Assembly (NCBI GenBank): GCA_001314715.1
Contig: LJSV01000006.1
Coordinates: 140,752 to 204,751, forward strand
Reading direction: 5' to 3'
Origin: Rhodobacteraceae bacterium HLUCCA12
Lineage (GTDB): Bacteria; Pseudomonadota; Alphaproteobacteria; Rhodobacterales; Rhodobacteraceae
DNA length: 64,000 bases
The position numbers and the translations under genes were made by a program. Shown here piece after piece: positions 49,320 to 59,203 of the stretch; position 1 is the stretch's first letter, and the number at the start of each line of letters is the position of its first letter. The notes below the pieces were generated by a model that did not search any database, was not told the origin of the DNA, and saw only the letters and a list, made by a program, of their open reading frames with translations.

Positions 49320-51029
49320 CTATAGCCGAAGGTCGAGGTGATCGCGCGCCACGCCGGGCGCGGTGCTTGGGTTTGGTGCGACGGGTTCGGCGCCAACCGC
49401 CGCGTCCACGGCAGCCCCGTCGCGCCCTTGTTGTTCGCCCCTCGACCCCGGCGCGCCATTGTCGCCAAGTTGAAGCGACAGGCTGCCCAGGCCCATCTGG
49501 CGCAACTCCTGTTCCAGGAGGCCGATGTGCCGGCGGATCAGGTCCATCGTTTCGGGCCGTTCGGCGTTGACGGTCAGGGTCAGCCGGTTGTCACTGTCGT
49601 GCAGCCACATGTCGACCTTGCCCAGCTCGCCGGGCGACAGTGACAGTTCGAACCGGCCCTTGCCAAGCTGCGTGACTTGCGTGGCGATCTGGTGTGCCGT
49701 CTCGCGCCCCAGATCCGGCTGGCCACGCGCGCCTGCGATTTCGGGCTGTGGCGCAACCTGGGCCGGGGCCAGCGAAAGCGACAGCGTTGCATCGCCCCGA
49801 GGGCCCCGGCCCGAAGTGTCGATGCCCTCTGCAGCGGGCAGGTCAGTCAGCCGCGACATGTCTTGCGGGACCTGGCCGGGTGGTGGTGCAGGCGCGTGCG
49901 CCAGCGGCGGCGGAATTGGCGTCGCGCTGGGCGCTGGTGCCTGCGGCACGGACACCGCGGGGCTGCCATCGGAAGTGGCCCTGTCGGCGCGTCCCCCCTG
50001 TTCGCGGGGTGCAGGCGGTGTCACCAGGGGCCAGTGGGTCGCCTGGGTCATGGGGCGGCGTGGCTCTGCGCCCGCGACCAGCACAGCGGAGGCTTCGATT
50101 GCCGGCAATGCAGACCTGACCTGACCCGCGGCGTGCGGGGCACGTCCAAGGTCGACTGACGCCGCATTTGGCGCGGGGATTGTCCATTCCTGGCCGGGCC
50201 GGGGATGCTGCACGACAGGTTCCATTACCCAGGGCGTTACGGGTGTGGGGGAAGGCCCTGGCCGGGTTCCGCCCCAGACGTCCGGGCGCAAGGGGGGCTG
50301 TGCCAACGGTTCGTCAGGCGGCCCCCCATTGCCGGGAACGCCGCGCGTCACGGACGGTTCCGGCATCGCGGGTGGTGTGCCTGACTGTTCGACCTGCTGA
50401 CCCGCTGCGCGCGTTGTGGCCGTCTTTCCGGCCTCTGCGGTGATGAGGAGGGTCTTTTCCATCGGAACCCGCGTGCGGTCGACCTCCTGTCGCGGCAATA
50501 GGGCCGAATCCCCCGGTGACGCCGTTTTCGGGGCGGATGGCCCGTCAGTCGAAACCGGCGCCGCAGAGGGCATGGCCGCATCGCGCGCCGACCCATCCCA
50601 CGCGGGCGGTTCCAATGGATCAACCGAAGTGTCCGGAACCGGGGCTGCGTGATCGTGTTCTTGCCGGCCCGGATCCACGGCGGCGAGGGTGGGCAAGCGA
50701 TGTGGCTGGGGGGCTGCGACGCCCGACGCGCGCATATTCGGCGAGGTCCCGTCGCGGGCGGCAGCGGCGACAGCGGGCGCGGATGCGGCTTTCGCGCTGG
50801 CGGGATCGTTGGGATGACGGTGCGAATCGGCCTGATCACCGGATGCGCCTTCTGACATCGGCGATCGGGGCGATGAACCTGCCGAATCACCCGCGACGGG
50901 CGCCGGCGCCCCTGACAGCGCCGCCAGAAGCCTTGCAAAAACGCCCCTCTGCGCCGGGGTCTGCGGAATTTCCATGCGGTTTTCAGGTGTTTGCGCGCCG
51001 GTTGCGCCGCCTGACAGATCGATCAGCAT
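49320..51029 (-). CDS. fliK: Flagellar hook-length control protein FliK
   Basis: The product is 569 aa. The first 430 residues are Pro/Ala-rich and disordered, as expected for the molecular ruler. The C-terminal domain is recognisable: GRFELSLSPGELGKVDMWL, NAERPETMDLIRRH and ELRQMGLGSLSLQLGD. It measures hook length and signals the export switch. The central region has no sequence conservation that I can see, so the call rests on the C-terminus and on flgD next door. Confidence 0.85.
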   Translation of the reverse strand: MLIDLSGGATGAQTPENRMEIPQTPAQRGVFARLLAALSGAPAPVAGDSAGSSPRSPMSEGASGDQADSHRHPNDPASAKAASAPAVAAAARDGTSPNMRASGVAAPQPHRLPTLAAVDPGRQEHDHAAPVPDTSVDPLEPPAWDGSARDAAMPSAAPVSTDGPSAPKTASPGDSALLPRQEVDRTRVPMEKTLLITAEAGKTATTRAAGQQVEQSGTPPAMPEPSVTRGVPGNGGPPDEPLAQPPLRPDVWGGTRPGPSPTPVTPWVMEPVVQHPRPGQEWTIPAPNAASVDLGRAPHAAGQVRSALPAIEASAVLVAGAEPRRPMTQATHWPLVTPPAPREQGGRADRATSDGSPAVSVPQAPAPSATPIPPPLAHAPAPPPGQVPQDMSRLTDLPAAEGIDTSGRGPRGDATLSLSLAPAQVAPQPEIAGARGQPDLGRETAHQIATQVTQLGKGRFELSLSPGELGKVDMWLHDSDNRLTLTVNAERPETMDLIRRHIGLLEQELRQMGLGSLSLQLGDNGAPGSRGEQQGRDGAAVDAAVGAEPVAPNPSTAPGVARDHLDLRL

Positions 51030-51145
51030 GCAAGGCCCCCGTGGCTGTTTGCGGTTCGGACCTGCCTAACACGCCGGTGGTTACCGCTTCTTTACCGGCA
51101 ATGGCGATCATGCCCGGAACCGTATTCGAAACCGAGGAGGGCAGA

Positions 51146-51430
51146 ATGCACATTCCTGCAGATTTATCGCCGGTACGGCCACCGGCACCCGCGCCATCGG
51201 CATTGCGTCAAAGCGCAGAGGCCCTGGAAACCGCGTTTCTGGCGCAGATGCTGAAATCCGCCGGAATTGGCCAACCGCCAGACAGCATGAACGGCGGCCC
51301 GGGCGAAGAGCATTTCGCCTCGTTCATGACCGAGGCCCATGCGCGCGCCTTGATGGCGCGCGGCGGTCTGGGACTGGCCGATCATGTCGAGCGTGCGTTG
51401 ATGGCGCGCGGGCCGGAGACGGAGGCATGA
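51146..51430 (+). CDS. FlgJ-type rod-binding protein (short, no muramidase domain)
   Basis: The product is about 94 aa. LRQSAEALETAFLAQMLKSAG followed by GEEHFASFMTEAHARALMARG is the rod-binding domain of FlgJ. The peptidoglycan hydrolase half of enterobacterial FlgJ is absent, as in most alphaproteobacteria. GAGGAGG seven to thirteen bases before the ATG supports this start, although the frame is open upstream. It is divergent from fliK and overlaps the next gene by four bases. Confidence 0.8.
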   Translation: MHIPADLSPVRPPAPAPSALRQSAEALETAFLAQMLKSAGIGQPPDSMNGGPGEEHFASFMTEAHARALMARGGLGLADHVERALMARGPETEA

Positions 51431-51789
51431 GCGCGCTCAGGACGGATCTGCGCAGGCTGGCGCGCCTGCTGGATGAGGAGCGCGCGGCGCTTCGGACGCA
51501 TGATCTGGATCGGATCGCGCGGCTGGAGGACCGCATGGCGAAGGCCGTCGACCGTCTGGAGGGGTATCCGCCCGATGCGCTGAAGGGCGAGGATGCGCCG
51601 CTGGTCTTGCGGCTTGCCCAGGACGCAAGCCGCAACCGGAAACTGATCGGCGCGGCGATGGCGGGCGTGCGCGATGCGCAGGCGATTCTGGCGCGCGCAC
51701 GGGTGCCGCAGCGCCATGAAACCTATGCGCCCAATGGTGGCCGGCGACGACTCGATGCTGCGCCGGCCACGCTTGAGCGGCGACGATGA
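51427..51789 (+). CDS. FlgN-like flagellar export chaperone
   Basis: The product is 120 aa, almost wholly helical, with Leu/Arg/Glu heptads and a C-terminal YAPNGGRR that resembles the TYG-type tail of FlgN proteins in this order. It would hold hook-associated proteins before export. Homology is weak at sequence level; the call leans on its size, coiled coil and position after the rod-binding gene. Confidence 0.6.
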   Translation: MSALRTDLRRLARLLDEERAALRTHDLDRIARLEDRMAKAVDRLEGYPPDALKGEDAPLVLRLAQDASRNRKLIGAAMAGVRDAQAILARARVPQRHETYAPNGGRRRLDAAPATLERRR

Positions 51790-51931
51790 TCGGCATTTGA
51801 AGGAATTGAGCCGTGGCAGAGAGGCAGTTGTTAAGCCCCTGTTCAATCTTCGCGGCGAGGCTGGGTATCGCACCGCAAAGGTGGCGCACCGCCCGATGAT
51901 CCGGGTGGTCGCAGGTCCAGAAAGGGCTGTT

Positions 51932-51948
51932 CCGTTCGTTCAGAACGG
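51932..51948 (+). promoter_or_regulatory. Hairpin in the flagellin 5' leader
   Basis: CCGTTC and GAACGG pair perfectly around a five-base loop, 45 bases before the flagellin start. In Caulobacter FlbT acts on the flagellin leader mRNA; flbT lies two genes downstream here, so this hairpin could be its target. No clear promoter was found in this 203-base gap. Confidence 0.4.
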
Positions 51949-51992
51949 CTTCTCCAATCGGCGTAAAGACGCCTTTGCATAAGGAATACGAT

Positions 51993-53249
51993 ATGTCCTC
52001 GATCATGACGAACAACGGCGCGATGGTTGCGCTGCAAACCATGAAGCAGATCAATGGCAGCATGAGCAAGGTGCAGGGCCAGATCTCGACGGGCCTGAAA
52101 GTGGGATCCGCCAAGGATAACGCAGCGACCTGGGCGATTTCGAAGGTCATGGAATCGGATGTGTCCGGCTTCAAGACCATCCAGGACAGCCTGTCCCTGG
52201 GCAGCTCGACCGTAAACGTGGCCCGAAACGCTGCGGAAACGACCGTGAAACTGCTGACCGAAATCAAGGAAAAGATCGTCGGCGCGCAGGAACAGAATGT
52301 CGATCGCGCCAAGATCCAGACCGATATCGACCAGTTGCGCGACCAGATCGGCGCGGTGGTCAGTTCGGCCCAGTTCAATGGCCTGAACATGGTCAACGGG
52401 CAAGCGCAGAACCCGGTTTCGATTCTCTCGTCGCTTGACCGGTCGGCGGGCGGCACCGTTCAGAGCGGGAAGATCGAAGTCTCGCTCGATACGACCAACC
52501 TCACCACGAATGTGGGCACCGCACTGACCGCCGCGGCGCATCCGGGCACCGGTGTCGCGCAAGCCATCGCCGACGGCGCCGACCTGACATTTGCCGCGGG
52601 CGACTTTGACTTTGCCGATGCCGGGGGGGCTGCCGGTGGCGCGGTGGCGCGGCGTTCGGGCGACATGACGGCGGCGCCGACCGGCGACGCTCTGGCCGCC
52701 GGCGACCGGGTCGAGCTGGATGTCGACGGCACCCGCGTTGCCTATACCGTGCGCGAGGGCGATGGCGGCTCGGCCGTGCTGGCTGGTTTGCGCAACCAGC
52801 TTGAGGCAGCGGGGCTTCACAGCTCCATCGAGGTCGAGTTCGATGGCGCGGATTTCACCATCAGCAACAATGTCGGCGATGGCGATCCGATCGACGTGAC
52901 AATGACCGCGACCCGCGGTTCCGGCGGGCTGTCGGCGCTTGAAGGGTTGAACGTTGCCGGCACCGACCAGGAACGGACCGACGCGCTGCGCGACATCGAG
53001 CAGATGATCCAGTATGGCATCGACGCCTCGGCCTCGTTCGGCTCGGCTCAGAAGCGGATCGACATCCAGAAGGAGTTCGTCGGCAACCTGATGGATTCGA
53101 TGAAATCGGGCATCGGTTCGCTTGTCGATGCCGATATGGAGGAAACCTCGGCCCGGCTTCAGGCGCTGCAGGTTCAACAGCAGCTGGGTATCCAGGCGTT
53201 GTCCATCGCCAACCAGCAGCCGCAAAACATCCTGTCGCTGTTCCGCTGA
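51993..53249 (+). CDS. fliC: Flagellin
   Basis: The product is 418 aa. Both ends are conserved flagellin: TMKQINGSMSKVQGQISTGL, then SGFKTIQDSLSLG at the N-terminus, and LQVQQQLGIQALSIANQQ with ILSLFR at the C-terminus. The middle (about residues 190-310) is variable and Gly/Asp-rich. It is exported by the flagellar type III system without a signal peptide. The ATG at 51993 follows AAGGAAT and gives the usual MSSI start. A hairpin in the leader and another after the stop frame the gene. Confidence 0.96.
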   Translation: MSSIMTNNGAMVALQTMKQINGSMSKVQGQISTGLKVGSAKDNAATWAISKVMESDVSGFKTIQDSLSLGSSTVNVARNAAETTVKLLTEIKEKIVGAQEQNVDRAKIQTDIDQLRDQIGAVVSSAQFNGLNMVNGQAQNPVSILSSLDRSAGGTVQSGKIEVSLDTTNLTTNVGTALTAAAHPGTGVAQAIADGADLTFAAGDFDFADAGGAAGGAVARRSGDMTAAPTGDALAAGDRVELDVDGTRVAYTVREGDGGSAVLAGLRNQLEAAGLHSSIEVEFDGADFTISNNVGDGDPIDVTMTATRGSGGLSALEGLNVAGTDQERTDALRDIEQMIQYGIDASASFGSAQKRIDIQKEFVGNLMDSMKSGIGSLVDADMEETSARLQALQVQQQLGIQALSIANQQPQNILSLFR

Positions 53250-53255
53250 TGCGTG

Positions 53256-53277
53256 CCGGGGCCCTTGCGGGCCCCGG
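53256..53277 (+). terminator. Hairpin after flagellin
   Basis: CCGGGGCCC and GGGCCCCGG pair over nine bases around TTGC, six bases past the flagellin stop. No T run follows, so it may attenuate read-through into flaF or protect the flagellin mRNA 3' end rather than stop all transcription. Confidence 0.55.
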
Positions 53278-53316
53278 TTCCGCCGCCCGATTTCCTCCGC
53301 ATGACGAGAACAAAAC

Positions 53317-53694
53317 ATGAGCGCATCGGCCAATGCACAGAGCGCCTACGGTTTCCTGGCCCGAACCGTCAAGACCGCGCGCGACATCGAATACGATCTC
53401 ATGGCCGCGATCACCGGCCGTCTTCGTGCCGCTCAGTCCGACGCGGGACCTGCCGCCTTTCCGGCGCTGGTTGCCGCAATGCATGACAACCGCCGCTTGT
53501 GGAGCGCTTTTGCCATGGATCTGGCCGACAGCGGCAACGGGTTTCCGGACGAATTGCGCGCGCGGCTGTTCTATCTGGCCGAGTTCGTCACCCGCCACAC
53601 CGACAAGGCGCTGGCCGGATCGGCGCCCGCGGATATCCTGATCGACATCAATCTGGCGGTCATGCGCGGCCTGCGCGGAACGGGGGTACAGTGA
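53317..53694 (+). CDS. flaF: Flagellar biosynthesis regulator FlaF
   Basis: The product is 125 aa, helical, with NAQSAYGFLARTVKTARDIEYDLM at the N-terminus as in FlaF. In Caulobacter it is needed for flagellin export and opposes FlbT in flagellin control. Its stop overlaps the flbT start (TGATG). Confidence 0.9.
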   Translation: MSASANAQSAYGFLARTVKTARDIEYDLMAAITGRLRAAQSDAGPAAFPALVAAMHDNRRLWSAFAMDLADSGNGFPDELRARLFYLAEFVTRHTDKALAGSAPADILIDINLAVMRGLRGTGVQ

Positions 53695-54098
53695 TGGCGG
53701 GCTTGATCCTGAAACTTGCGCCGCATGAGCGCGTTCTGATCAACGGCGCGGTCATCCAGAACGGCGAGAGACGGAGCCGCTTCGCCATCGTCACGCCGAA
53801 CGCGAACATCCTGCGGCTGCGCGATGCGATCCACCCCGAAGAGGTCAAGACCCCAGTGCGCCGCGTTTGCTATGTCGCGCAACTGGTGCTTTCGGGCGAT
53901 GCCGATATGGCCGAGATGCAACCGCAACTGATCCGCGGTATCGAACAACTCAGCCAGGTTCTGACCGACCATGACAGCCGGGCGCAGCTTGCGCGAGCGT
54001 CTTCGGCGGCGCTGGCGGGGGATTTCTATCAGGCGCTGCGGGCGTTGCGGGCCCTGTTGCCCCGTGAAGAGCGGCTTTTCGCGACCATGCGGCAATGA
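53694..54098 (+). CDS. flbT: Flagellar biosynthesis repressor FlbT
   Basis: The product is 134 aa. LILKLAPHERVLINGAVIQNG is the family signature. FlbT binds flagellin mRNA leaders and controls their translation until the hook is complete. Start and stop both overlap neighbours, so flaF, flbT and the DUF1217 gene are one unit. Confidence 0.93.
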   Translation: MAGLILKLAPHERVLINGAVIQNGERRSRFAIVTPNANILRLRDAIHPEEVKTPVRRVCYVAQLVLSGDADMAEMQPQLIRGIEQLSQVLTDHDSRAQLARASSAALAGDFYQALRALRALLPREERLFATMRQ

Positions 54099-54916
54099 CC
54101 TTTCAGCCACTCATACCCACGGGCGGATACCCCGGCTGGCTGTTTCTGCAACGGACGCTGGACCAGCAGGCGCAGGCGCATGCCAGCGCGCCCGCAGCCC
54201 AACGCGATGAGACCTATTTTCGCCAGACCATCGGGCAGATCGATTCGGCACGGGATCTGGTCAATGATCGACGGCTGTTGCGCGTCTCGCTCGCGGCCTT
54301 TGGATTGGTCGATGACCTGCCCAACCGCGCCTTTGTCGAGCGCGTCCTGGACAGCCCGACGGATCAGCGCGGCAGTTTCGTCAATCGCCTGACCGACAAG
54401 CGGTATCTTGAGTTGGCGGCGGCTTTCGGCTTTGCCGACATGACCGGGCCGCGCCATCGCGACCCCGCCTTTGCCGACCGGATACTGGCCTCTTTCCGGG
54501 AGCGGCAGTTCGAGGCGGCGGTTGGCCAGCAGGATGAATCGATGCGTCTCGGCCTGGCGCTGGAACGCGATCTGAAAAGGGTTGCCCAAGGCGGCCAGAG
54601 CGAGGCGGCGCAATGGCTTCGCGTGATCGGAACGCCCTCGCTCAGAACGGTGTTCGAGACGGCCTATCGCCTGCCATCGGGTTTCGGCGCGCTGGATATC
54701 GACCGGCAGATCGGGATCTTGCGCGATCGTACGCAACGGGCCTTTGGCGACCCCGGACTGGAACAGTTTGCAGACCCGGAGAAACGCGATTTGCTGACTC
54801 GGCGCTTCTTCGTCGGCGAGCAGATTGGGCAAATTCAGGCCATCTCGACCCAGCAGACCGCGCTCACCCTGCTGCAATCGGCGCAGGCCGGCATGGCGAG
54901 AATGCGGGCGGGCTGA
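54095..54916 (+). CDS. DUF1217-family flagellar-cluster protein
   Basis: The product is 273 aa, mostly helical. It contains repeated ...RTLDQQ..., FGLVDDLPNRAFVERVL, TDKRYLELAAAFGF and GEQIGQIQAISTQQTALTLLQ-like segments typical of DUF1217 proteins found beside flagellar genes in Rhodobacteraceae. Function is unknown; a role in flagellar assembly is inferred from position only. It overlaps flbT by four bases. Confidence 0.8.
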   Translation: MTFQPLIPTGGYPGWLFLQRTLDQQAQAHASAPAAQRDETYFRQTIGQIDSARDLVNDRRLLRVSLAAFGLVDDLPNRAFVERVLDSPTDQRGSFVNRLTDKRYLELAAAFGFADMTGPRHRDPAFADRILASFRERQFEAAVGQQDESMRLGLALERDLKRVAQGGQSEAAQWLRVIGTPSLRTVFETAYRLPSGFGALDIDRQIGILRDRTQRAFGDPGLEQFADPEKRDLLTRRFFVGEQIGQIQAISTQQTALTLLQSAQAGMARMRAG

Positions 54917-54989
54917 GGCGGCGACCGGAAACCCGCCGAAACCTCTGCGCGTTCGGCTGTGCCCGCGAAAACGCTCCGCCGGGGCAGGC

Positions 54990-55009
54990 CCGCCGCCGCG
55001 CGGCGGCGG
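54990..55009. terminator. GC-rich perfect palindrome between convergent DUF1217 gene and sdhB
   Basis: A ten-base arm reading CCGCCGCCGC is followed at once by its exact complement. It lies in the 99-base gap between two stops and could end transcription from both sides. It has no loop and no T run, which weakens the call as an intrinsic terminator. Confidence 0.45.
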
Positions 55010-55015
55010 AGGGCG

Positions 55016-55795
55016 TCAGACCGTGCGCTCGACCATCTTCTTCTTGATCTCGGCGATCGCCTTGGCGGGGTTCAAACCCTTCGGGCAGGTCTGCGTGCAA
55101 TTCATGATCGTGTGGCAGCGATAGAGCTTGAACGGGTCATGCAGCGCATCGAGCCGTTCGCCCGTCGCCTCGTCGCGCGAATCGATGATCCAGCGATAGG
55201 CATGCAACAGCGCGGCCGGGCCCAGATAACGGTCGCCGTTCCACCAATAGCTGGGGCAGGCTGTCGAACAACAGGCGCACATCACGCATTCATAGAGACC
55301 ATCGAGCTTTTCACGATCCTCGATGGACTGGCGCCATTCCTTGGCCGGGGTGTTCGAGCTGGTTTCAAGCCACGGCATGATGGAGGCATGCTGCGCATAG
55401 AAATGGGTCAGATCCGGCACCAGGTCCTTGACCACCGGCATATGCGGCAGCGGATAGATCTTCACATCGCCCGACACGTCGTCCATGCCGAAGATACAGG
55501 CCAGCGTGTTCTGCCCGTCGATATTCATCGCGCAGGATCCGCAGATCCCCTCGCGGCACGAACGGCGAAAGGTCAGCGTCGGGTCGATCTCGTTCTTGAT
55601 CTTGATCAGCGCGTCCAGAACCATCGGGCCGCAACTGTCCATATCGACGAAATAGGTGTCGACGCGCGGGTTCTCGCCATCGTCGGGCGACCAGCGATAG
55701 ATGCGGAACGTGCGCAGGTTCGTGGCGCCCTCGGGCTTGGGCCAGGTCTTGCCCACGCGGATCTGGCTGTTTTTTGGCAGGGTCAGTTGCACCAT
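55016..55795 (-). CDS. sdhB: Succinate dehydrogenase iron-sulfur subunit
   Basis: The product is 259 aa. The [2Fe-2S] ligands are in [13 protein letters not shown]; the [4Fe-4S] and [3Fe-4S] ligands in [12 protein letters not shown] and CTQTCPKGL. It carries electrons from SdhA to ubiquinone. ATG at 55795 gives the normal length; upstream frame is not used. It is the last gene of the sdh run, separated from sdhA by an unrelated glycosyltransferase-like gene. Confidence 0.96.
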   Translation of the reverse strand: MVQLTLPKNSQIRVGKTWPKPEGATNLRTFRIYRWSPDDGENPRVDTYFVDMDSCGPMVLDALIKIKNEIDPTLTFRRSCREGICGSCAMNIDGQNTLACIFGMDDVSGDVKIYPLPHMPVVKDLVPDLTHFYAQHASIMPWLETSSNTPAKEWRQSIEDREKLDGLYECVMCACCSTACPSYWWNGDRYLGPAALLHAYRWIIDSRDEATGERLDALHDPFKLYRCHTIMNCTQTCPKGLNPAKAIAEIKKKMVERTV

Positions 55796-55939
55796 GTGTC
55801 GTATCCTCGTCAGACGCACGCCCTATAGGCGAAATAAGCGGGGTCGGTTTTGGCTTGCTTCGTCGCTTCCGACGGCTCTTGAGTCAGGGTCATTTCGGTC
55901 GAGTGTTTCTGCGCCAGGTCAGGGCGAGTCTTGCGGGTA

Positions 55940-56983
55940 TCATGCAAACTGCCGGGTGCCATGATCGCGGTCCCTTTCGTATTGTCGCTTTCGTGCCGGT
56001 TCCGCCATCAGCATCCGGGCAACGGCTATGCCACGCGCAGCGGCGCTTTTGGTCCGCCATGCTGCAAAGGCATCGGCCACCGGCCCGTTGAACAGCGTGA
56101 TCCAGCGGCGCGTCAAGGCATCGACCGTGAAGTCGCGGGCGCGTTCGCGCCCGTTGCGAACCATGTCGCGGTATATGTCGGGGCGTTGTTGTAACCATTC
56201 CACCGCCGCGACGGCCGCGTCGGCGTTGGAGACCTCGATGAAGTCCAGCGGACTCTTGCGCAACTCCTGATAAGCAGGTTCGGGCCCCAAGATCGCGGGA
56301 ACGCCGGCTGTCCAGGCGTTGATCAGCTTGCTGGCGGGCTTGTTGCGCAGATCTTCGAGCGTGACATTGCGAATGGCGATAACGGCATCGACATCCGAAT
56401 AGTCGTTCCAGTTGAAAGCTTCGTCATCCTTGCGGGTGGCGTCGTCAAAGACCACGCCAAGTTTGGCGAGCCGATCAGCAAAGTGCGGATCCCTGAGCGA
56501 CGCAATCAGATTCACGGGATGGCCGCGATACGCGAGCTTTTCCAGGCGCGTGCCCCGCTCGGGCGCGCGCGGGATGAGGCCGGGCTGCCCCCAAAGCGGA
56601 ACCCAGTCCTGGTGCGGACCCGGTGCCTCACACCCGTTCTGGCGAATGTTGAAATTCGCCAGCGCCGACGGGTAACCATCGCCTTGCGTCGTCACCAGAA
56701 AGCCCAGGTTCAGCCGGTTGCGGCGGCCGATGTCATAGACATTGGCCACGTTCACGGTGCCCGGCATCATCCGACCCCCCAGCGTGATCCGGTCGGCATG
56801 CCCGCGCATATGGTAGAAGCTACGCAGCGTCCAGCATTCGACCGGGGTCCGGCACAGCGCGCTCAACCTGTCCTCGCTGATCTCGGCTTGCGGCGAATCG
56901 ACCAGTTCCGGCCAGATCATGTGATCCGGACAGACGAAATGCAGCGGCGCCGCGATTCGCTGGTCGTTGGGGCCGGTCGGCAA
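55940..56983 (-). CDS. Glycosyltransferase-like protein inserted in the sdh operon
   Basis: The product is 347 aa, no signal peptide. The C-terminal half resembles GT-B transferases: DVDAVIAIRN, SKLINAWTAGVPAILGPEPAY and a helical tail rich in Arg. Start is TTG at 56983, with GAGGAGG seven bases before, which overlaps the sdhA stop region. Only a weak family match is visible, so exact function is unknown. Its place between sdhA and sdhB is odd for a sugar enzyme. A 144-base gap separates it from sdhB. Confidence 0.65.
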   Translation of the reverse strand: MPTGPNDQRIAAPLHFVCPDHMIWPELVDSPQAEISEDRLSALCRTPVECWTLRSFYHMRGHADRITLGGRMMPGTVNVANVYDIGRRNRLNLGFLVTTQGDGYPSALANFNIRQNGCEAPGPHQDWVPLWGQPGLIPRAPERGTRLEKLAYRGHPVNLIASLRDPHFADRLAKLGVVFDDATRKDDEAFNWNDYSDVDAVIAIRNVTLEDLRNKPASKLINAWTAGVPAILGPEPAYQELRKSPLDFIEVSNADAAVAAVEWLQQRPDIYRDMVRNGRERARDFTVDALTRRWITLFNGPVADAFAAWRTKSAAARGIAVARMLMAEPARKRQYERDRDHGTRQFA

Positions 56984-56995
56984 GGGGATGCCTCC

Positions 56996-58801
56996 TCAAT
57001 ACACGCGGGCTTTGGGCGCGATCTTCTTTGGGTCTATCCCGCCCTCGTCGGGCTTGGTCAGGGGGTCGGTGACAACCGGACGGTAATCCAGACGGACGGC
57101 GTTGCCCTCAACCCAGGACAGGGTGTGCTTGCGCCAGTTGGTGTCGTCGCGATCGGGGTAATCCTCATGGGCATGGGCGCCGCGCGATTCCTTGCGGGCC
57201 TCGGCCGAGACGATGGTTGTCAGGGCGTTCGGCATGAGGTTTTCAAGCTCAAGCGTTTCCATCAGGTCGGAGTTCCAGATCAGCGAGCGGTCGGTGACTT
57301 TGATGTCGCCCAGCTTGGCGGCGACCTCGGCCATTTTCTGGCAGCCCTCGGCCAGCGTCTTGTCGGTGCGGAAGACGGCGGCGTCGGCCTGCATGGTCTT
57401 TTGCATCTCAAGGCGCAGATCGGCGGTTGGCACGGCGCCATTGGCGTTGCGGATGCGGTCAAAGCGGTCCAGCGCGGCCTCGACCGATGCTTTCGAGGTT
57501 GGCGGGTTGGCGGCCTCGGGGTCGATGACCTGCCCCGCGCGGATCGCGGCGGCGCGGCCAAAGACCACCAGGTCGATCAGCGAGTTAGACCCCAGCCGGT
57601 TCGCGCCGTGAACCGATGCGCAGGCGGCCTCGCCCACGGCCATCAGACCGGGTGCGATGCGGTCCGGGTTCTCGGCGTCGGCATTCAGCACCTCGCCCCA
57701 GTAGTTGGTGGGAATGCCGCCCATGTTGTAATGCACCGTCGGCAGGACCGGGATCGGTTCCTTGTTGACATCCACGCCGGCAAAGATGCGCGCCGATTCC
57801 GAGATGCCGGGCAGGCGCAGGTGCAGGGTTTCGGGCGGCAGGTGGTTGAGGTGCAGGTGGATATGATCCTTGTTCGGGCCGACCCCGCGCCCCTCGCGGA
57901 TTTCCATGGTCATGCAGCGTGACACCACATCGCGCGAGGCCAGATCCTTGTAGGTGGGCGCGTAGCGTTCCATGAACCGCTCGCCCTCGGAATTGGTCAG
58001 ATACCCGCCCTCGCCGCGCGCGCCCTCGGTGATCAGGCAGCCGGCGCCATAGATGCCGGTGGGGTGGAACTGCACGAATTCCATGTCCTGAAGCGGCAGG
58101 CCGGCGCGGGCGATCATGCCGTTGCCGTCGCCGGTGCAGGTATGCGCCGAGGTCGCCGAGAAATAAGCGCGCCCGTATCCGCCGGTCGCCAGAACCACCA
58201 TCTTGGCATTGAACTGGTGCAGCGTGCCGTCGTCCAGTTTCCAGGCCAGGATGCCGGTGCAGCGCCCGTCTTCGTCCATCAGCAGGTCGGTGGCGAAGTA
58301 TTCGATGTAGAACTCGGCCTTTTCCTTGAGCGAGCGGCCGTAAAGCGTGTGCAGGATCGCATGGCCCGTGCGGTCTGCCGCGGCGCAGGTGCGCTGCACG
58401 GGCGGGCCTTCGCCGAACTCGGTGGTATGGCCGCCGAACGGACGCTGATAGATCTTGCCATCCTCGGTGCGTGAGAACGGCACGCCGTAATGTTCCAGTT
58501 CATAGACGGCCTTGGGGGCCTCACGCGCAAGGTATTCCATCGCGTCGGTATCGCCCAGCCAATCCGAACCCTTGACCGTGTCATACATGTGCCACTGCCA
58601 ATGATCGGGGCCCATGTTCGACAGCGATGCGGCGATCCCGCCCTGTGCGGCCACGGTATGCGAACGGGTTGGAAAGACCTTGGTCACGCAGGCGGTGCGC
58701 AGCCCCTGTTCGGCCATGCCCAGCGTCGCCCGCAGGCCCGAGCCGCCGGCGCCCACGACCACGACATCATAGGTGTGCACTTCGATATTGTATTCAGACA
58801 T
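56996..58801 (-). CDS. sdhA: Succinate dehydrogenase flavoprotein subunit
   Basis: The product is 601 aa. FAD site [16 protein letters not shown], covalent FAD attachment SHTVAAQGG, substrate-loop [22 protein letters not shown] and [14 protein letters not shown] are all present. It oxidises succinate to fumarate. The ATG at 58801 with GAGGA upstream is chosen over the longer frame that runs into sdhD. It sits ten bases after sdhD. Confidence 0.97.
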   Translation of the reverse strand: MSEYNIEVHTYDVVVVGAGGSGLRATLGMAEQGLRTACVTKVFPTRSHTVAAQGGIAASLSNMGPDHWQWHMYDTVKGSDWLGDTDAMEYLAREAPKAVYELEHYGVPFSRTEDGKIYQRPFGGHTTEFGEGPPVQRTCAAADRTGHAILHTLYGRSLKEKAEFYIEYFATDLLMDEDGRCTGILAWKLDDGTLHQFNAKMVVLATGGYGRAYFSATSAHTCTGDGNGMIARAGLPLQDMEFVQFHPTGIYGAGCLITEGARGEGGYLTNSEGERFMERYAPTYKDLASRDVVSRCMTMEIREGRGVGPNKDHIHLHLNHLPPETLHLRLPGISESARIFAGVDVNKEPIPVLPTVHYNMGGIPTNYWGEVLNADAENPDRIAPGLMAVGEAACASVHGANRLGSNSLIDLVVFGRAAAIRAGQVIDPEAANPPTSKASVEAALDRFDRIRNANGAVPTADLRLEMQKTMQADAAVFRTDKTLAEGCQKMAEVAAKLGDIKVTDRSLIWNSDLMETLELENLMPNALTTIVSAEARKESRGAHAHEDYPDRDDTNWRKHTLSWVEGNAVRLDYRPVVTDPLTKPDEGGIDPKKIAPKARVY

Positions 58802-58811
58802 CTGGCTATCC

Positions 58812-59192
58812 TCAGGCGCGGAACAGGATGGTGGCGACGGCCAGGATACCGGCCACGGCAAGCGTCCCGTTGAAGAGCGTGTTGCACAACAGCAGCGCAA
58901 CGCGGGTGGGCTTGTGGGGCACGTAATCCTCGATCACGACCTGAAGCCCCATGGCCAGGTGCCAGAAGCCCACCAGAAAGAACAGAACCGCCACCAGCGC
59001 ATGACCAAAGGTCGAATAGGTGGCGATCATCGCGTCGTAGCCGCTGCCAAGTGTGCGCGCGAACGGAAAGATGAACAGCAGCGTCAGCGGGATCATGGCG
59101 ATCGCCGAAATGCGGTGCAGCCACCAGTGATGTGCGCCATCGCCGGCGGTGCCCAGGCCCTGAACGCGCGAGTAATCGGTCTTGTAGCCCAT
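58812..59192 (-). CDS. sdhD: Succinate dehydrogenase membrane anchor subunit
   Basis: The product is 126 aa with three membrane helices. [16 protein letters not shown] and the later [11 protein letters not shown] contribute haem and quinone ligands. It anchors SdhAB with SdhC. It is 11 bases after sdhC. Confidence 0.92.
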   Translation of the reverse strand: MGYKTDYSRVQGLGTAGDGAHHWWLHRISAIAMIPLTLLFIFPFARTLGSGYDAMIATYSTFGHALVAVLFFLVGFWHLAMGLQVVIEDYVPHKPTRVALLLCNTLFNGTLAVAGILAVATILFRA

Positions 59193-59203
59193 GGGTCCCT
59201 CCG

